In this document: one piece after another, positions 1 through 6,241 of the stretch
How the letters are laid out: each line of letters starts with the position of its first letter
Numbering within the stretch: position 1 is the stretch's first letter
NCBI GenBank assembly: GCA_937907205.1
Contig: CALESE010000041.1
Span: 1 to 6,241, forward strand
Origin: an uncultured Romboutsia sp.
GTDB taxonomy: Bacteria; Bacillota; Clostridia; Peptostreptococcales; Peptostreptococcaceae
Direction: 5' to 3'
DNA length: 6,241 bases
Notes under the pieces: model-generated
Told to the model about the DNA's origin: nothing
The model's database searches: none
Seen by the model: the letters and a program-made list of their open reading frames with translations, nothing else
Made by a program: the position numbers and the translations under genes

Positions 1-55
1 AAAAGAAAATAGCCATTTTATGTAAGTTAAAATGGCTATTTTGTCTACAATCTGA
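1..55 (-). terminator. Repeat-type intrinsic terminator, copy 1
   Basis: Read on the minus strand, this lies just after the stop of the 75-683 gene. It holds a TCAGATTGTAGAC box (43-55) followed by a perfect stem, AAAATAGCCATTTT (29-42) against AAAATGGCTATTTT (6-19), with a 9-base loop that can close by one more pair. CTTTT follows at the window edge, where the U-run may be cut. The arms and box are identical to the copy after glnS (6121-6167) in inverted orientation; only the loop differs. Termination is inferred from the stem, the U-rich tail and the position. The conserved box suggests a repeated element as well. Confidence 0.75.
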
Positions 56-76
56 AACCTATAAAAAAATAGGTTT
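55..76 (-). other. Stop-proximal hairpin
   Basis: AAACCTAT (55-62) and ATAGGTTT (69-76) form an 8-bp stem around a six-base loop. On the minus strand the loop is all T, and the stem includes the first two bases read of the gap after, and part of, the TAA stop (75-77). It lies directly before the TCAGATTGTAGAC terminator element, so the 3' end of this mRNA would carry two hairpins in tandem. Without its own U-run after the stem it is unlikely to terminate alone; a role in 3'-end protection is possible but is inference. Confidence 0.5.
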
Positions 77-683
77 ATAAGTATCTAAATAAATTATTTA
101 ATTTTAAATCTATAAATTCTATATTAACATCTAATTTTTTAGGGAATAAAATTTCTATATTAGATGAACTTACTAATAAAATTTTTGGTGTTGTGTAAAA
201 TGGAATAGTAGATTTTTTAAGTTTCGATTTTATATTTTCATATTTAGAAATATCAACATTATTATCTAGAGATATATCTACTATCATTTGATTAGATTCA
301 CCATAATAATTTACATATTCTATAAATAAATCATATTTACTATCGTCTATTTTTATATTTCTATAAAATCTTTTTAATTTATATCCCAAAAGATTAATTT
401 TAATGGCAAGCTCACTTCCTATAATCGCTTTAGCTAGTTCTTCTCCTTGATATTTATTACTTCCATTTAGGTAGTATACATATGAATTTTCTCTAAAGCC
501 AGAATAGTTTATATCACATGGATATTTTTTTAAAGTATACTCATTACACATTTTTCTAAGTGTTTTTTTTAATACTTTTCTTCCATATCTTTTTCTTGTC
601 CCAAAAATTTTTCCAAACTGAGTTTCCGTCATGCATCTAATTCTACTTATTAATATTAATATGTCCATTTCTATTCCTGTCAT
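75..683 (-). CDS. Winged-helix protein resembling replication-relaxation family
   Basis: The product is 202 aa. Residues about 5-73 look like a winged helix: ILILISRIRCMTETQFGKIF gives two helices, a basic stretch KRYGRKVLKKTLRKM suits a recognition helix, and YVYYLNGSNKYQGEELAKAI resembles the wing and the following 'Y-L-G' segment of replication-relaxation proteins. Residues about 112-175 (DDSKYDLFIEY, then MIVDISLDNNVDISKYENIK, then PKILLVSS) recall the degenerate PD-(D/E)XK-like domain of that family, with D136 and K147 as possible remnants. This resemblance is from memory of the family pattern, not a search. Plasmid and integrative-element proteins of this type bind DNA, but here no mobilisation or replication genes adjoin it. 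The start is ATG at 683: AAGGAG at 694-699 lies ten bases upstream, whereas the upstream TTG (692) is only one base from it. There is no signal peptide and no membrane segment. It is followed by a tandem hairpin and terminator. It could equally be an orphan transcription regulator. Confidence 0.8.
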   Translation of the reverse strand: MTGIEMDILILISRIRCMTETQFGKIFGTRKRYGRKVLKKTLRKMCNEYTLKKYPCDINYSGFRENSYVYYLNGSNKYQGEELAKAIIGSELAIKINLLGYKLKRFYRNIKIDDSKYDLFIEYVNYYGESNQMIVDISLDNNVDISKYENIKSKLKKSTIPFYTTPKILLVSSSNIEILFPKKLDVNIEFIDLKLNNLFRYL

Positions 684-693
684 ATTATCCAAT

Positions 694-699
694 CTCCTT
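694..699 (-). promoter_or_regulatory. Shine-Dalgarno deciding the start at 683
   Basis: AAGGAG on the minus strand. It is ten bases from ATG (683-681) and only one base from the in-frame TTG (692-690), so a ribosome bound here can use the ATG but not the TTG. This shortens the longest open frame by three codons. Confidence 0.7.
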
Positions 700-709
700 G
701 AAGTTATTT

Positions 710-752
710 ATTATATAAAGTCATAATATTATTATATTAATTTAAAATGCAA
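710..752 (-). promoter_or_regulatory. Candidate promoter of the winged-helix gene
   Basis: On the minus strand a TTGCAT (752-747) precedes TATTAT (728-723) by 18 bases, and a perfect TATAAT lies at 715-710 with no good -35 partner. Either could be used. The region is so AT-rich that -10-like hexamers arise by chance, so only the approximate place is supported. The rest of 693-877 holds no open frame that I can support. Confidence 0.25.
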
Positions 753-877
753 AAATTTACAGGTTTAATATAAAAATATAACTTAATATAATTTATAAAT
801 TAACTATAGTTCATATATTTAAGTCTATAAATAACACTAGATTTAGCTTAATATTTAGATACCATACTTTTTGTAAT

Positions 878-906
878 AAAAAAGTCGCATAATTATGAGA
901 CTTTTC
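878..906 (-). terminator. Intrinsic terminator of the 907-2574 gene
   Basis: On the minus strand AAAAGTC (905-899) pairs with GACTTTT (886-880). One T/C mismatch follows, then CAT and ATG close an AATT loop (894-891). The descending arm runs into six T residues (883-878). It begins one base after the TAA stop (909-907), which makes it a compact, well-placed terminator. Confidence 0.8.
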
Positions 907-2574
907 TTATTGTTTTGTATTAACGTTATTATCTTTAATATCTTTATTAGAATTTATATTACCAATATTTAAATTATCAAATTCTATTATATCTAAAAAT
1001 CCATTATCTCCTTTAGGGAATGATATTTTTACTTTATCTCCAACACTAGTTAATGGTATTTCATTAGATACTTTAGAAGTTGCATTAAAGATTATATTTG
1101 GCTTAGAATCTATAGTTATATAATAATAGGTATTACCATTTTTTACATCAGGACTAATTCTTAATATTGTTCCTTCAATATCTTCTAATGTAGTATCATT
1201 TTCAAGTTTTATACTATTTCCTTTTGATGATAATGCTTCTCTATAATTTCTTAAAGCTTCATCTTTAGTTTCCCCAAGACCTAATATACTAAAATCTTCA
1301 ACTGATACAAAAGCTACCATTTTAACTAGTCCGGCTTTATCCTTTAACGATGATACATATGTAGGAGTTCCTAATATATTGTACATTACAGGGAAAGTAG
1401 CTTCATAATTTTTTTCTTGAACTTTACCTTCTGCAGATCTCATAGCCGCAATTTCTGTTGCTCCTGGCTGCTTATATAATTTAGCTTCTTTAGTTCTCGT
1501 ATCAACTAACATGAATCCAATTGTTGACTCATCTCCTCCAGAAGATGTTATACCTGTATACCAGTAAGACTTATTATCGTCTCCATAAACTAAAGATGTT
1601 CCTTCAGTCGGAACTAAAACGCCTTCTTCTGATATAACAGAGTTTAAAAATCCTTTTATATATAATCCCCAATCATTTATTTGGTTTATTATAAAGTCTT
1701 GAGGTTGAATTCTATCAATCCACTTTGGAGTATCTTTTATAGAATATTTTTTAACTTCACCTGTTTGAGCATCTACTGTTGCAATTCCTATAGCATCAGA
1801 ACCACTAAATCCTATTTTATGTTCATATAAACTAGTTACCCAATATGGTCTACCTTCATCATTAATTTCTAATGTGAAATCTGTCATACCTACATTAGCA
1901 AGACCATTAATATACATATGTCTATGCAAATCTTGAAGGAAATACGCTTCTGGTTGATATACTATCTTGATTGGATTTTTATCTATCTCTTGAACAAGTC
2001 TAACATCTTGTGGGTTACTTGCAGATACCATTACATATCCACTTGTACCATCTAAAGAAGTTATCCACTTAATTATATCTCTATGTACAAGAGGTGCTAC
2101 CCAATATAGTTCTCCTTTTACACTTTGTATATGGAATTTACCTAATTTAGATACACTACCTATAGCAGGTATTTCTCCTAACTTTTTATCTCCTAATTTC
2201 ATAGCCATTTCTTCATCCACTAGTCTTATATCTTTTACACTTACAGGACTTACATCTTTGGAAAATTGACTTTCTTTAACACTTCCTAATAGATTTCTAT
2301 ATGCTTTTGCGTGAAGTATTGGTGATGAAGTTACAAATGGGGCTACCATACTAAAAATTATTAAAATTATCGCAATTAAAAAATTATTTTTTGCATATTT
2401 TGATGTTCTCTCCTCCCTATCAAACATCATATCTAATACACCAGATATACCAAAGAATATAATTAATACTGAATAGAAAGATGTAAAATCAAATCTTAAT
2501 ACTGGCAACTTAATAAATGAATAAACAGCAACTATTAATGCTGATATTCCATAAGTTTTAAAAATTTTTTTCAT
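907..2574 (-). CDS. Membrane-anchored protein with repeated extracytoplasmic domain, function unknown
   Basis: The product is 555 aa. Three hydrophobic helices lie at about 7-25, 33-50 and 65-86. Positive charges at the N-terminus and at 53-63 (DREERTSKYAK) predict N-terminus inside, with everything after about residue 87 outside. The outer part contains four related segments with the pattern (strand)-x-Y-W-V/Y-T-(12-20 aa)-G-hhhV-D/S-: about 147-195 (GELYWVAPL, GYVMVSAS), 232-279 (RPYWVTSLY, IGIATVDAQTGEVKKY), 320-368 (KSYWYTGIT, IGFMLVDTRTKEAKLY) and 390-433 (TPTYVSSLK, KMVAFVSVEDFSILG). The 'D-x-x-T-G/K-E-h-K-x-Y' ends resemble PepSY-type hairpins; that likeness is inference. Residues about 463-533 look like a small beta-barrel (OB-like) domain (IEGTILRI, TYYYITID, VGDKVKISF). 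A short N/K/D-rich tail ends the protein. The start is ATG with AAAGGAG (2587-2581) six bases upstream. I do not recognise a specific function. It stands alone, with its own terminator downstream and another gene's terminator upstream. Confidence 0.85.
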   Translation of the reverse strand: MKKIFKTYGISALIVAVYSFIKLPVLRFDFTSFYSVLIIFFGISGVLDMMFDREERTSKYAKNNFLIAIILIIFSMVAPFVTSSPILHAKAYRNLLGSVKESQFSKDVSPVSVKDIRLVDEEMAMKLGDKKLGEIPAIGSVSKLGKFHIQSVKGELYWVAPLVHRDIIKWITSLDGTSGYVMVSASNPQDVRLVQEIDKNPIKIVYQPEAYFLQDLHRHMYINGLANVGMTDFTLEINDEGRPYWVTSLYEHKIGFSGSDAIGIATVDAQTGEVKKYSIKDTPKWIDRIQPQDFIINQINDWGLYIKGFLNSVISEEGVLVPTEGTSLVYGDDNKSYWYTGITSSGGDESTIGFMLVDTRTKEAKLYKQPGATEIAAMRSAEGKVQEKNYEATFPVMYNILGTPTYVSSLKDKAGLVKMVAFVSVEDFSILGLGETKDEALRNYREALSSKGNSIKLENDTTLEDIEGTILRISPDVKNGNTYYYITIDSKPNIIFNATSKVSNEIPLTSVGDKVKISFPKGDNGFLDIIEFDNLNIGNINSNKDIKDNNVNTKQ

Positions 2575-2611
2575 TTAATACTCCTTTCGACCCAAAATAG
2601 TTATTAATTTT

Positions 2612-2640
2612 ATTATATATATTAATTTACCAAAAATAAA
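2612..2640 (-). promoter_or_regulatory. Candidate promoter of the 907-2574 gene
   Basis: A perfect TATAAT lies on the minus strand at 2617-2612. A weak TTTATT (2640-2635) sits 17 bases upstream as a possible -35. The site lies between the upstream gene's terminator (2663-2700) and the Shine-Dalgarno at 2587-2581, as an independent promoter should. The -35 match is poor and AT-rich DNA gives many false -10 boxes. Confidence 0.35.
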
Positions 2641-2662
2641 TATCTATTTTAATGATATAATC

Positions 2663-2700
2663 AATAAAAAAAATACCTCTTAGTGTTAAGAGGTATTTTT
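2663..2700 (-). terminator. Intrinsic terminator of the papain-like gene
   Basis: A 14-bp perfect stem: minus-strand AAAAATACCTCTTA (2700-2687), a four-base loop (2686-2683), then TAAGAGGTATTTTT (2682-2669), continuing into an unbroken T-run to 2666. The TAA stop (2701-2699) overlaps the first two bases of the ascending arm, so a ribosome finishing translation would sit on the hairpin. On the plus strand the stem is followed by TTTTTATG, so weak bidirectional action is possible. Confidence 0.85.
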
Positions 2701-3262
2701 ATGCTTCAACCATATCTGATATATAAGATTGTTCTTTTGCTTGGTATTTTGATAATAAACCTTCATATTCTAGTATACATCCATCTAAATTATAAAAATC
2801 ATTTGGTCTTACTTCATATGAATTTTTATTTAATAAATTTATTCCACTTTTTTGTAGCATATCTGCAACAAAGTGAGAACAAACATATTTATTTGACTTC
2901 TCTCTAGGTCTATTTATACTTAAATAAACTAATGCTTTTACATCGTAATCATAAGATTTTCTATTTTTACTTACATTCATTATATTTTCTTTTAGCATAT
3001 TATATTGTGTTTCAGTTACTTCTAAAGAGTACACCCTACACATAGTATTTGTTCTTATTGCGTATAAGCCTTCATTTATATTTTCTTCAACGAATCCTGC
3101 AAATATAGGAGTCTTTGGGTTTAACCTTCCAAATGAGTACATCGGGTCTAAATATTTATTTAGAGATATTGATACATGTGCATATGGTGTATTACTTATA
3201 TTTTTTATAAGATATGATAATAATGTTCCCGTATAAGTAGTTACTATATATATCTTTCTCAT
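2699..3262 (-). CDS. Permuted papain-like cysteine enzyme (YiiX/NlpC-P60 type)
   Basis: The product is 187 aa. The order of conserved residues is that of circularly permuted NlpC/P60 (YaeF/YiiX-like) enzymes: a histidine early (PYAHVSISL, H29), then an acidic position (GFVEE, E59/E60), then the nucleophile cysteine late (YVCSHFVADML, C128). The segment MYSFGRLNP (41-49) and the C-terminal RPNDFYN (152-158) also fit family members I recall. Family members hydrolyse amide, thioester or ester bonds in peptides or acyl groups; the substrate here is unknown. There is no signal peptide and no membrane helix, so a cytoplasmic location is predicted, which argues against a cell-wall hydrolase. The start is ATG, with GGAGGGG (3275-3269) just upstream. 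The VTT membrane protein gene lies 105 bases upstream on the same strand and may share some transcription. The family call is from motif memory; activity is not shown. Confidence 0.85.
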   Translation of the reverse strand: MRKIYIVTTYTGTLLSYLIKNISNTPYAHVSISLNKYLDPMYSFGRLNPKTPIFAGFVEENINEGLYAIRTNTMCRVYSLEVTETQYNMLKENIMNVSKNRKSYDYDVKALVYLSINRPREKSNKYVCSHFVADMLQKSGINLLNKNSYEVRPNDFYNLDGCILEYEGLLSKYQAKEQSYISDMVEA

Positions 3263-3288
3263 AGTTTTCCCCTCCGTATTTATTTACT

Positions 3289-3300
3289 AAGTTGTAACTT
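3289..3300. promoter_or_regulatory. Operator-like dyad in the leader of the papain-like gene
   Basis: AAGTT and AACTT arms separated by GT form a 12-base dyad about five bases downstream of the candidate -10 (3310-3305), near the expected transcription start. Position and symmetry suit a repressor site, but five-base arms can occur by chance in such DNA. Confidence 0.2.
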
Positions 3301-3304
3301 TTAT

Positions 3305-3333
3305 ATATTAACATAAATATATATATATTTCAA
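3305..3333 (-). promoter_or_regulatory. Candidate sigma-A promoter of the papain-like gene
   Basis: On the minus strand TTGAAA (3333-3328, five of six consensus bases) is followed after exactly 17 bases by TAATAT (3310-3305, four of six). Initiation would fall near 3298-3295, leaving a leader of about 35 bases that contains the Shine-Dalgarno. An alternative TATATA lies a few bases further downstream. Confidence 0.4.
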
Positions 3334-3335
3334 AT

Positions 3336-3378
3336 AAAAAAACGTACTAATTTGATATGTTATTTTTTTATATATCAA
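3336..3378 (-). terminator. Weak candidate terminator of the VTT gene
   Basis: On the minus strand TTGATAT (3378-3372) and ATATCAA (3358-3352) form a 7-bp stem around a 13-base A-rich loop that includes the TAA stop (3370-3368). A T7 run (3342-3336) follows, but nine bases after the stem and not directly on it. Termination is therefore doubtful, and read-through into the papain-like gene is plausible. Confidence 0.3.
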
Positions 3379-3934
3379 CATGATGAATTTTTTTGTTTAC
3401 ACTTTTACCTATTATCCAAGATATAGAAATTGCTAATGTAAAAACAATAATTTTAATTGGATTAGTGAAAAATTCACTTATATCTTCTCCAACATAACTT
3501 ATAAGTAAAAACATTACAAATTTTCCAATTATCATACCTAAGCTAAAAGTTTTTATATCTACTCCAGTAATCCCGGATGCTATAGTTATTAAAAAATCTG
3601 GAATAAATGGACATACATAAGATATAAAGATCATACTAAATCCTTGTTTTTTTATCAATTTAATTATTTTTTTTGTCTGATCTTTTTCTTTATATCTCTT
3701 AAATAAACTTATTTTTGAGAATTTTGCTACTAAATAGTAAAGTAAAATAGAGCCTACACTTGATCCTAGCCAAGATACCAAAAATCCTATCCACATCCCA
3801 AGAATAAATACATTTGCTAATATTAATGCCATTAGTGGAATTACAGGTATAAATGTCTCAACTGCCATAACAAAAAATCCAACTATAGCAGCTAATATTT
3901 TATACTCTGAAATTGAATATAGTATCTGTTCCAT
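3368..3934 (-). CDS. TVP38/TMEM64 (VTT domain, DedA-type) membrane protein
   Basis: The product is 188 aa, typical of bacterial VTT proteins. The N-terminal half has the family hallmark: acidic E26 with a proline-rich re-entrant loop (VETFIPVIPLMALILANV), then the glycine-rich GMWIGFLVSWLGSSVGSILLYYLV (46-69, with small-residue spacing for helix packing), then a basic cytoplasmic stretch (FSKISLFKRYKEKDQTKK). The second half repeats the pattern with SYVCPFIPDFLITIASGITG (105-124), then GMIIGKFVMFLLISYVGE (133-150), and a last helix at about 159-176. Family members act as lipid scramblases or undecaprenyl-phosphate/phospholipid transporters in the cytoplasmic membrane; which activity applies here cannot be read from sequence. 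The start is ATG with AGGTG (3943-3939) four bases upstream, a weaker Shine-Dalgarno than its neighbours have. It diverges from glnS across a long spacer. Confidence 0.88.
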   Translation of the reverse strand: MEQILYSISEYKILAAIVGFFVMAVETFIPVIPLMALILANVFILGMWIGFLVSWLGSSVGSILLYYLVAKFSKISLFKRYKEKDQTKKIIKLIKKQGFSMIFISYVCPFIPDFLITIASGITGVDIKTFSLGMIIGKFVMFLLISYVGEDISEFFTNPIKIIVFTLAISISWIIGKSVNKKIHHVDI

Positions 3935-3993
3935 AATTCACCTACTTTAATTAATTTGTAAATTTTTATATTTATCTTTCCAATTTTTACATT

Positions 3994-4022
3994 ATTTAAA
4001 ATTAATTCTAAATTATTGTTAA
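3994..4022 (-). promoter_or_regulatory. Candidate promoter of the VTT gene
   Basis: On the minus strand TTAACA (4022-4017, five of six) is followed after 17 bases by TTAAAT (3999-3994, four of six). It would give a leader of about 50 bases before the ATG at 3934. Support is limited because AT-rich sequence yields such matches readily. Confidence 0.25.
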
Positions 4023-4034
4023 CTACCTTATGAT

Positions 4035-4160
4035 TCAAAATATATCTTTAAATTCCTGTTCTGATATAGATATCTTTTCTTTTAATCTTATTATTTATAT
4101 CTACTTTATTTATAAAAGAACCTTTTAATATTTCTTTTGTAGTTATAAAAATACTCCTTT
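4035..4160 (-). pseudogene. Possible decayed small gene with intact Shine-Dalgarno
   Basis: On the minus strand a strong AAAGGAGT (4160-4153) is followed at normal spacing not by ATG but by ATA (4146-4144). Reading from this ATA gives 32 codons (x-TTKEILKGSFINKVDINNK... ending RTGI) to TAA at 4050-4048. In a second frame, overlapping the end of the first, the sequence reads RLKEKISISEQEFKDIF and stops at TGA (4037-4035). Both stretches have the charged, amphipathic look of clostridial coding sequence, so one shifted base plus a lost start codon would explain them. No homologue is recognised. Chance open frames of this length are common in such AT-rich DNA, so this rests mainly on the Shine-Dalgarno. 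Confidence 0.25.
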
Positions 4161-4211
4161 ATTATTTTTTTAACATATATATTTATTATTTGTGTATAAT
4201 TAAATATTATT

Positions 4212-4247
4212 AATAATAAAAATTTAAATATAATTTTTATTATTTTT
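4212..4247. repeat. AT-only 13-bp inverted repeat with T-tail
   Basis: AATAATAAAAATT (4212-4224) and AATTTTTATTATT (4232-4244) are perfect complements around a 7-base spacer, with the T-run continuing to 4247 on the plus strand. It could be a weak terminator shielding the glnS promoter (-35 at 4249) from upstream transcription, or a DNA-level site. The stem has no G-C pair, so RNA stability would be low. Confidence 0.35.
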
Positions 4248-4248
4248 A

Positions 4249-4277
4249 CTGACATAAAATAAATTAACTTTGATAAT
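4249..4277 (+). promoter_or_regulatory. Probable sigma-A promoter of glnS
   Basis: CTGACA (4249-4254, five of six) is followed after exactly 17 bases by GATAAT (4272-4277, five of six), the best promoter match in the window. Transcription would begin near 4284, giving a leader of about 140 bases. ATTAAC (4263-4268) and GTTAAT (4282-4287) form a dyad straddling the -10, a possible operator. Alternative -10-like TATTAT (4363-4368) and TATAGT (4366-4371) lie closer to the gene but lack good -35 boxes. Confidence 0.45.
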
Positions 4278-4366
4278 AATGGTTAATATATACAAATATA
4301 TTTTAAATAAACTTAATTAAATCTTTATTTTTTTCCAATATTAGATTAAAATTATTATTATGTATT

Positions 4367-4386
4367 ATAGTATCCTTATATACTAT
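4367..4386 (+). other. Dyad in the glnS leader
   Basis: ATAGTAT (4367-4373) and ATACTAT (4380-4386) are perfect complements around CCTTAT. If transcription starts near 4284 this is a small mRNA hairpin 24 bases before the Shine-Dalgarno (around 4410-4415). If a nearer promoter is used it overlaps that promoter and could be an operator. Confidence 0.3.
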
Positions 4387-4423
4387 TAGTAAAATTTAAT
4401 TAATTAATTGAGAGGTATTATAT

Positions 4424-6088
4424 ATGTCAAACGAAAATAATTCATCTAACTTTATAAAAAATATTATTATAAATGATTTAGATACAGGAAAACACGACAG
4501 TATTATAACTCGTTTTCCACCTGAACCAAATGGATACTTACATATAGGTCATGCTAAAAGTATTTGTCTTAACTTTGGTCTTGCTGATGAATTTAAAGGT
4601 AAGGTAAATTTAAGATTTGATGATACAAACCCAGTTAAAGAAGATGTAGAATATGTAAATTCTATAAAAGAAGATGTTAAGTGGTTAGGATTTGATTGGA
4701 ATAATCTATACTTTGCTTCTGATTATTTTGATGAAATGTACAATAGAGCTACTCTTTTGATAAAAAAAGGTAAGGCGTATGTTTGTGATTTAACTCAAGA
4801 TGAGATAAGAGAATACCGTGGAACTTTGACTGAAGCTGGTAAAGAAAGTCCATATAGAAATAGATCCATAGAAGAAAACTTAGATTTATTTGAAAGAATG
4901 AAAAATGGAGAATTTGAAGATGGGTCAAAAGTTTTAAGAGCTAAAATAGATATGTCTTCTCCTAATATAAACTTTAGAGATCCTATAATATATAGAATAG
5001 CACATTCTACTCATCATAATACTGGTGATAAGTGGTGTATATATCCAATGTATGCATTTGCTCATCCTTTAGAAGATGCTATAGAAGGAATAACTCACTC
5101 TATATGTACTCTTGAATTTGCTGATCAAAGACCACTTTATGATTGGTTTGTTAAAGAATGTGAAATGGAATCTGTTCCAAGACAAATAGAATTTGCAAGA
5201 CTTAACCTTACAAATACTGTTATGAGTAAAAGAAAATTAAAGCAACTTGTTGATGAAGGTATAACTGATGGATGGGATGATCCTCGTATGCCTACTATAT
5301 CTGGTCTTAGACGTAGGGGTTATACAGCTGAAGCTATAAGAAATTTCTGTCGTGAAATAGGTATTTCTAAAGCTGACTCTAAGGTAGATAGCCAAATGTT
5401 AGACTTCTTTGTAAGGGAAGACTTACAAGCTAAAGCTCCTTTAGCTATGGGTATTGTAAAACCTTTAAAATTAGTTATAACAAACTATCCTGAAGGCCAA
5501 ACTGAAATGATAGAACTTGAAAATAACGCTAAAGATGAAACAAAGGGAACTAGAGAAGTACCTTTTGGTAGAGAATTATATATAGAACAAGATGACTTTA
5601 TGGAAGAACCTGTAAAAAAATATTTCAGATTATTCCCTGGTAATGAAGTTCGTTTAAAAGGTGCATACTTTATTAAATGTACTGATGTTATAAAAGATGA
5701 AAATGGAAATATTATTGAAGTACACTGTACTTATGACCCTGAAACTAAGAGTGGTTCTGGATTTACAAGTCGTAAAGTAAAATCAACTATACACTGGGTT
5801 GAAGCTAATTCTGCTATACCTTGTGAATTTAGATTATATGAACCATTAATATTAGATGATGCTCCTGAAAATGAAGGAAAGCACTTCTTAGAACAAATAA
5901 ACCCTAATTCGATAGAAATATTACAAGGTTTTTCTGAGCCTACTCAACTTAAAAATGCTAAAATTCTTGATAAATTCCAATTCGTTAGAAATGGATTCTT
6001 TAGTGTAGATAGCAAATATACAACTGATGATAAATTAGTGTTTAATAGAGTTGTACCTCTTAAAAGCTCTTTTAAACCTAATAAATAA
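4424..6088 (+). CDS. glnS: Glutaminyl-tRNA synthetase
   Basis: The product is 554 aa, the length of bacterial GlnRS. It charges tRNA-Gln with glutamine using ATP, in the cytoplasm. It is a class I enzyme. The HIGH motif is at 40-43 within FPPEPNGYLHIGHAKS (31-46), where PEPNG distinguishes GlnRS from most GluRS. The KMSKS equivalent is VMSKRKL (266-272). RFDDTNP (64-70) and the GlnRS-specific ITHSICTLEF (223-232) and DDPRMPTISGLRRRGY (285-300) are present. R30, D66 and Y210 match residues that, by recalled alignment to the E. coli enzyme, contact substrate glutamine and tRNA. The C-terminal anticodon-binding barrels run from about 338 to 545, with the usual FRLFPGNEVRLK and YDPETKSG motifs. 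There is no N-terminal YqeY-type or C-terminal fusion. The start is ATG with GAGAGG eight bases upstream. Many Firmicutes make Gln-tRNA through GatCAB instead, so GlnRS in clostridia is often viewed as acquired; codon use here looks native. It is transcribed alone, ending at the repeat-type terminator. Confidence 0.98.
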   Translation: MSNENNSSNFIKNIIINDLDTGKHDSIITRFPPEPNGYLHIGHAKSICLNFGLADEFKGKVNLRFDDTNPVKEDVEYVNSIKEDVKWLGFDWNNLYFASDYFDEMYNRATLLIKKGKAYVCDLTQDEIREYRGTLTEAGKESPYRNRSIEENLDLFERMKNGEFEDGSKVLRAKIDMSSPNINFRDPIIYRIAHSTHHNTGDKWCIYPMYAFAHPLEDAIEGITHSICTLEFADQRPLYDWFVKECEMESVPRQIEFARLNLTNTVMSKRKLKQLVDEGITDGWDDPRMPTISGLRRRGYTAEAIRNFCREIGISKADSKVDSQMLDFFVREDLQAKAPLAMGIVKPLKLVITNYPEGQTEMIELENNAKDETKGTREVPFGRELYIEQDDFMEEPVKKYFRLFPGNEVRLKGAYFIKCTDVIKDENGNIIEVHCTYDPETKSGSGFTSRKVKSTIHWVEANSAIPCEFRLYEPLILDDAPENEGKHFLEQINPNSIEILQGFSEPTQLKNAKILDKFQFVRNGFFSVDSKYTTDDKLVFNRVVPLKSSFKPNK

Positions 6089-6241
6089 TAAATGTAAAAA
6101 GGAATAACTTGAGTTATTCATCAGATTGTAGACAAAATAGCCATTTTAAAAATGGCTATTTTCTTTTTTATAGATAAAATGCCAAAAATAGACTTAAGCC
6201 TTAGATTTTTGGATGTGCCTTTCCACATCCAATTGGCTAAT

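Larger units (their letters stand above)
3935..4423. other. 489-base intergenic region between the VTT gene and glnS
   Basis: No intact gene is supported. From left to right it holds: a possible VTT promoter (3994-4022); a stretch with an in-frame but interrupted minus-strand reading and a strong Shine-Dalgarno (4035-4160); an AT-only 13-bp dyad (4212-4244); a good plus-strand promoter (4249-4277) inside a second dyad; and a 7-bp dyad (4367-4386) in the glnS leader. The T-box signature expected in many Firmicute synthetase leaders (AGGGTGG with a CG-rich terminator) is absent, and no tRNA or known riboswitch core is visible. Confidence 0.6.

Overview
The window reads as chromosomal DNA from a low-GC clostridium. 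Codon use is very A/T-rich, Shine-Dalgarno sequences are strong (AAAGGAG, GGAGG), and U-run hairpin terminators are frequent. The style fits Peptostreptococcaceae (Clostridioides/Paraclostridium/Romboutsia-like), but that placement is inference and no marker fixes the genus.

Layout: four genes lie on the minus strand and one on the plus strand. From left to right they are: a 202-aa winged-helix protein resembling replication-relaxation proteins (75-683, minus); a 555-aa membrane-anchored protein with three N-terminal membrane helices and a repeated extracytoplasmic part (907-2574, minus); a 187-aa permuted papain-like (YiiX/NlpC-P60 type) cysteine enzyme (2699-3262, minus); a 188-aa TVP38/TMEM64 (VTT/DedA-type) membrane protein (3368-3934, minus); and glutaminyl-tRNA synthetase glnS (4424-6088, plus). 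A 489-base gene-free stretch (3935-4423) separates the divergent VTT gene and glnS. It carries the probable glnS promoter, AT-only dyads and what may be the remains of a small minus-strand gene.

Each minus-strand gene has its own Shine-Dalgarno. Three of the four have a clear hairpin terminator at or overlapping the stop codon, so they look like separately transcribed units, not one operon. The link between the VTT gene and the papain-like gene is the least certain, because the terminator there is weak. No shared pathway is evident. glnS is a housekeeping translation gene, while the others are envelope or accessory proteins of poorly known role.

The most notable non-coding signal is a 3'-end element present twice in inverted orientation, at 1-55 and 6121-6167. 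Each copy is a terminator hairpin (AAAATAGCCATTTT/AAAATGGCTATTTT) preceded in the transcript by an identical TCAGATTGTAGAC box, itself preceded by a locus-specific small hairpin. Each copy lies just downstream of a stop codon, in the same orientation relative to its gene. The box and stem identity exceed what termination requires, which suggests a dispersed repeat or a conserved 3'-UTR element. I saw no CRISPR array, tRNA, rRNA, complete insertion sequence or T-box leader. I do not see convincing evidence of a new multi-gene system.
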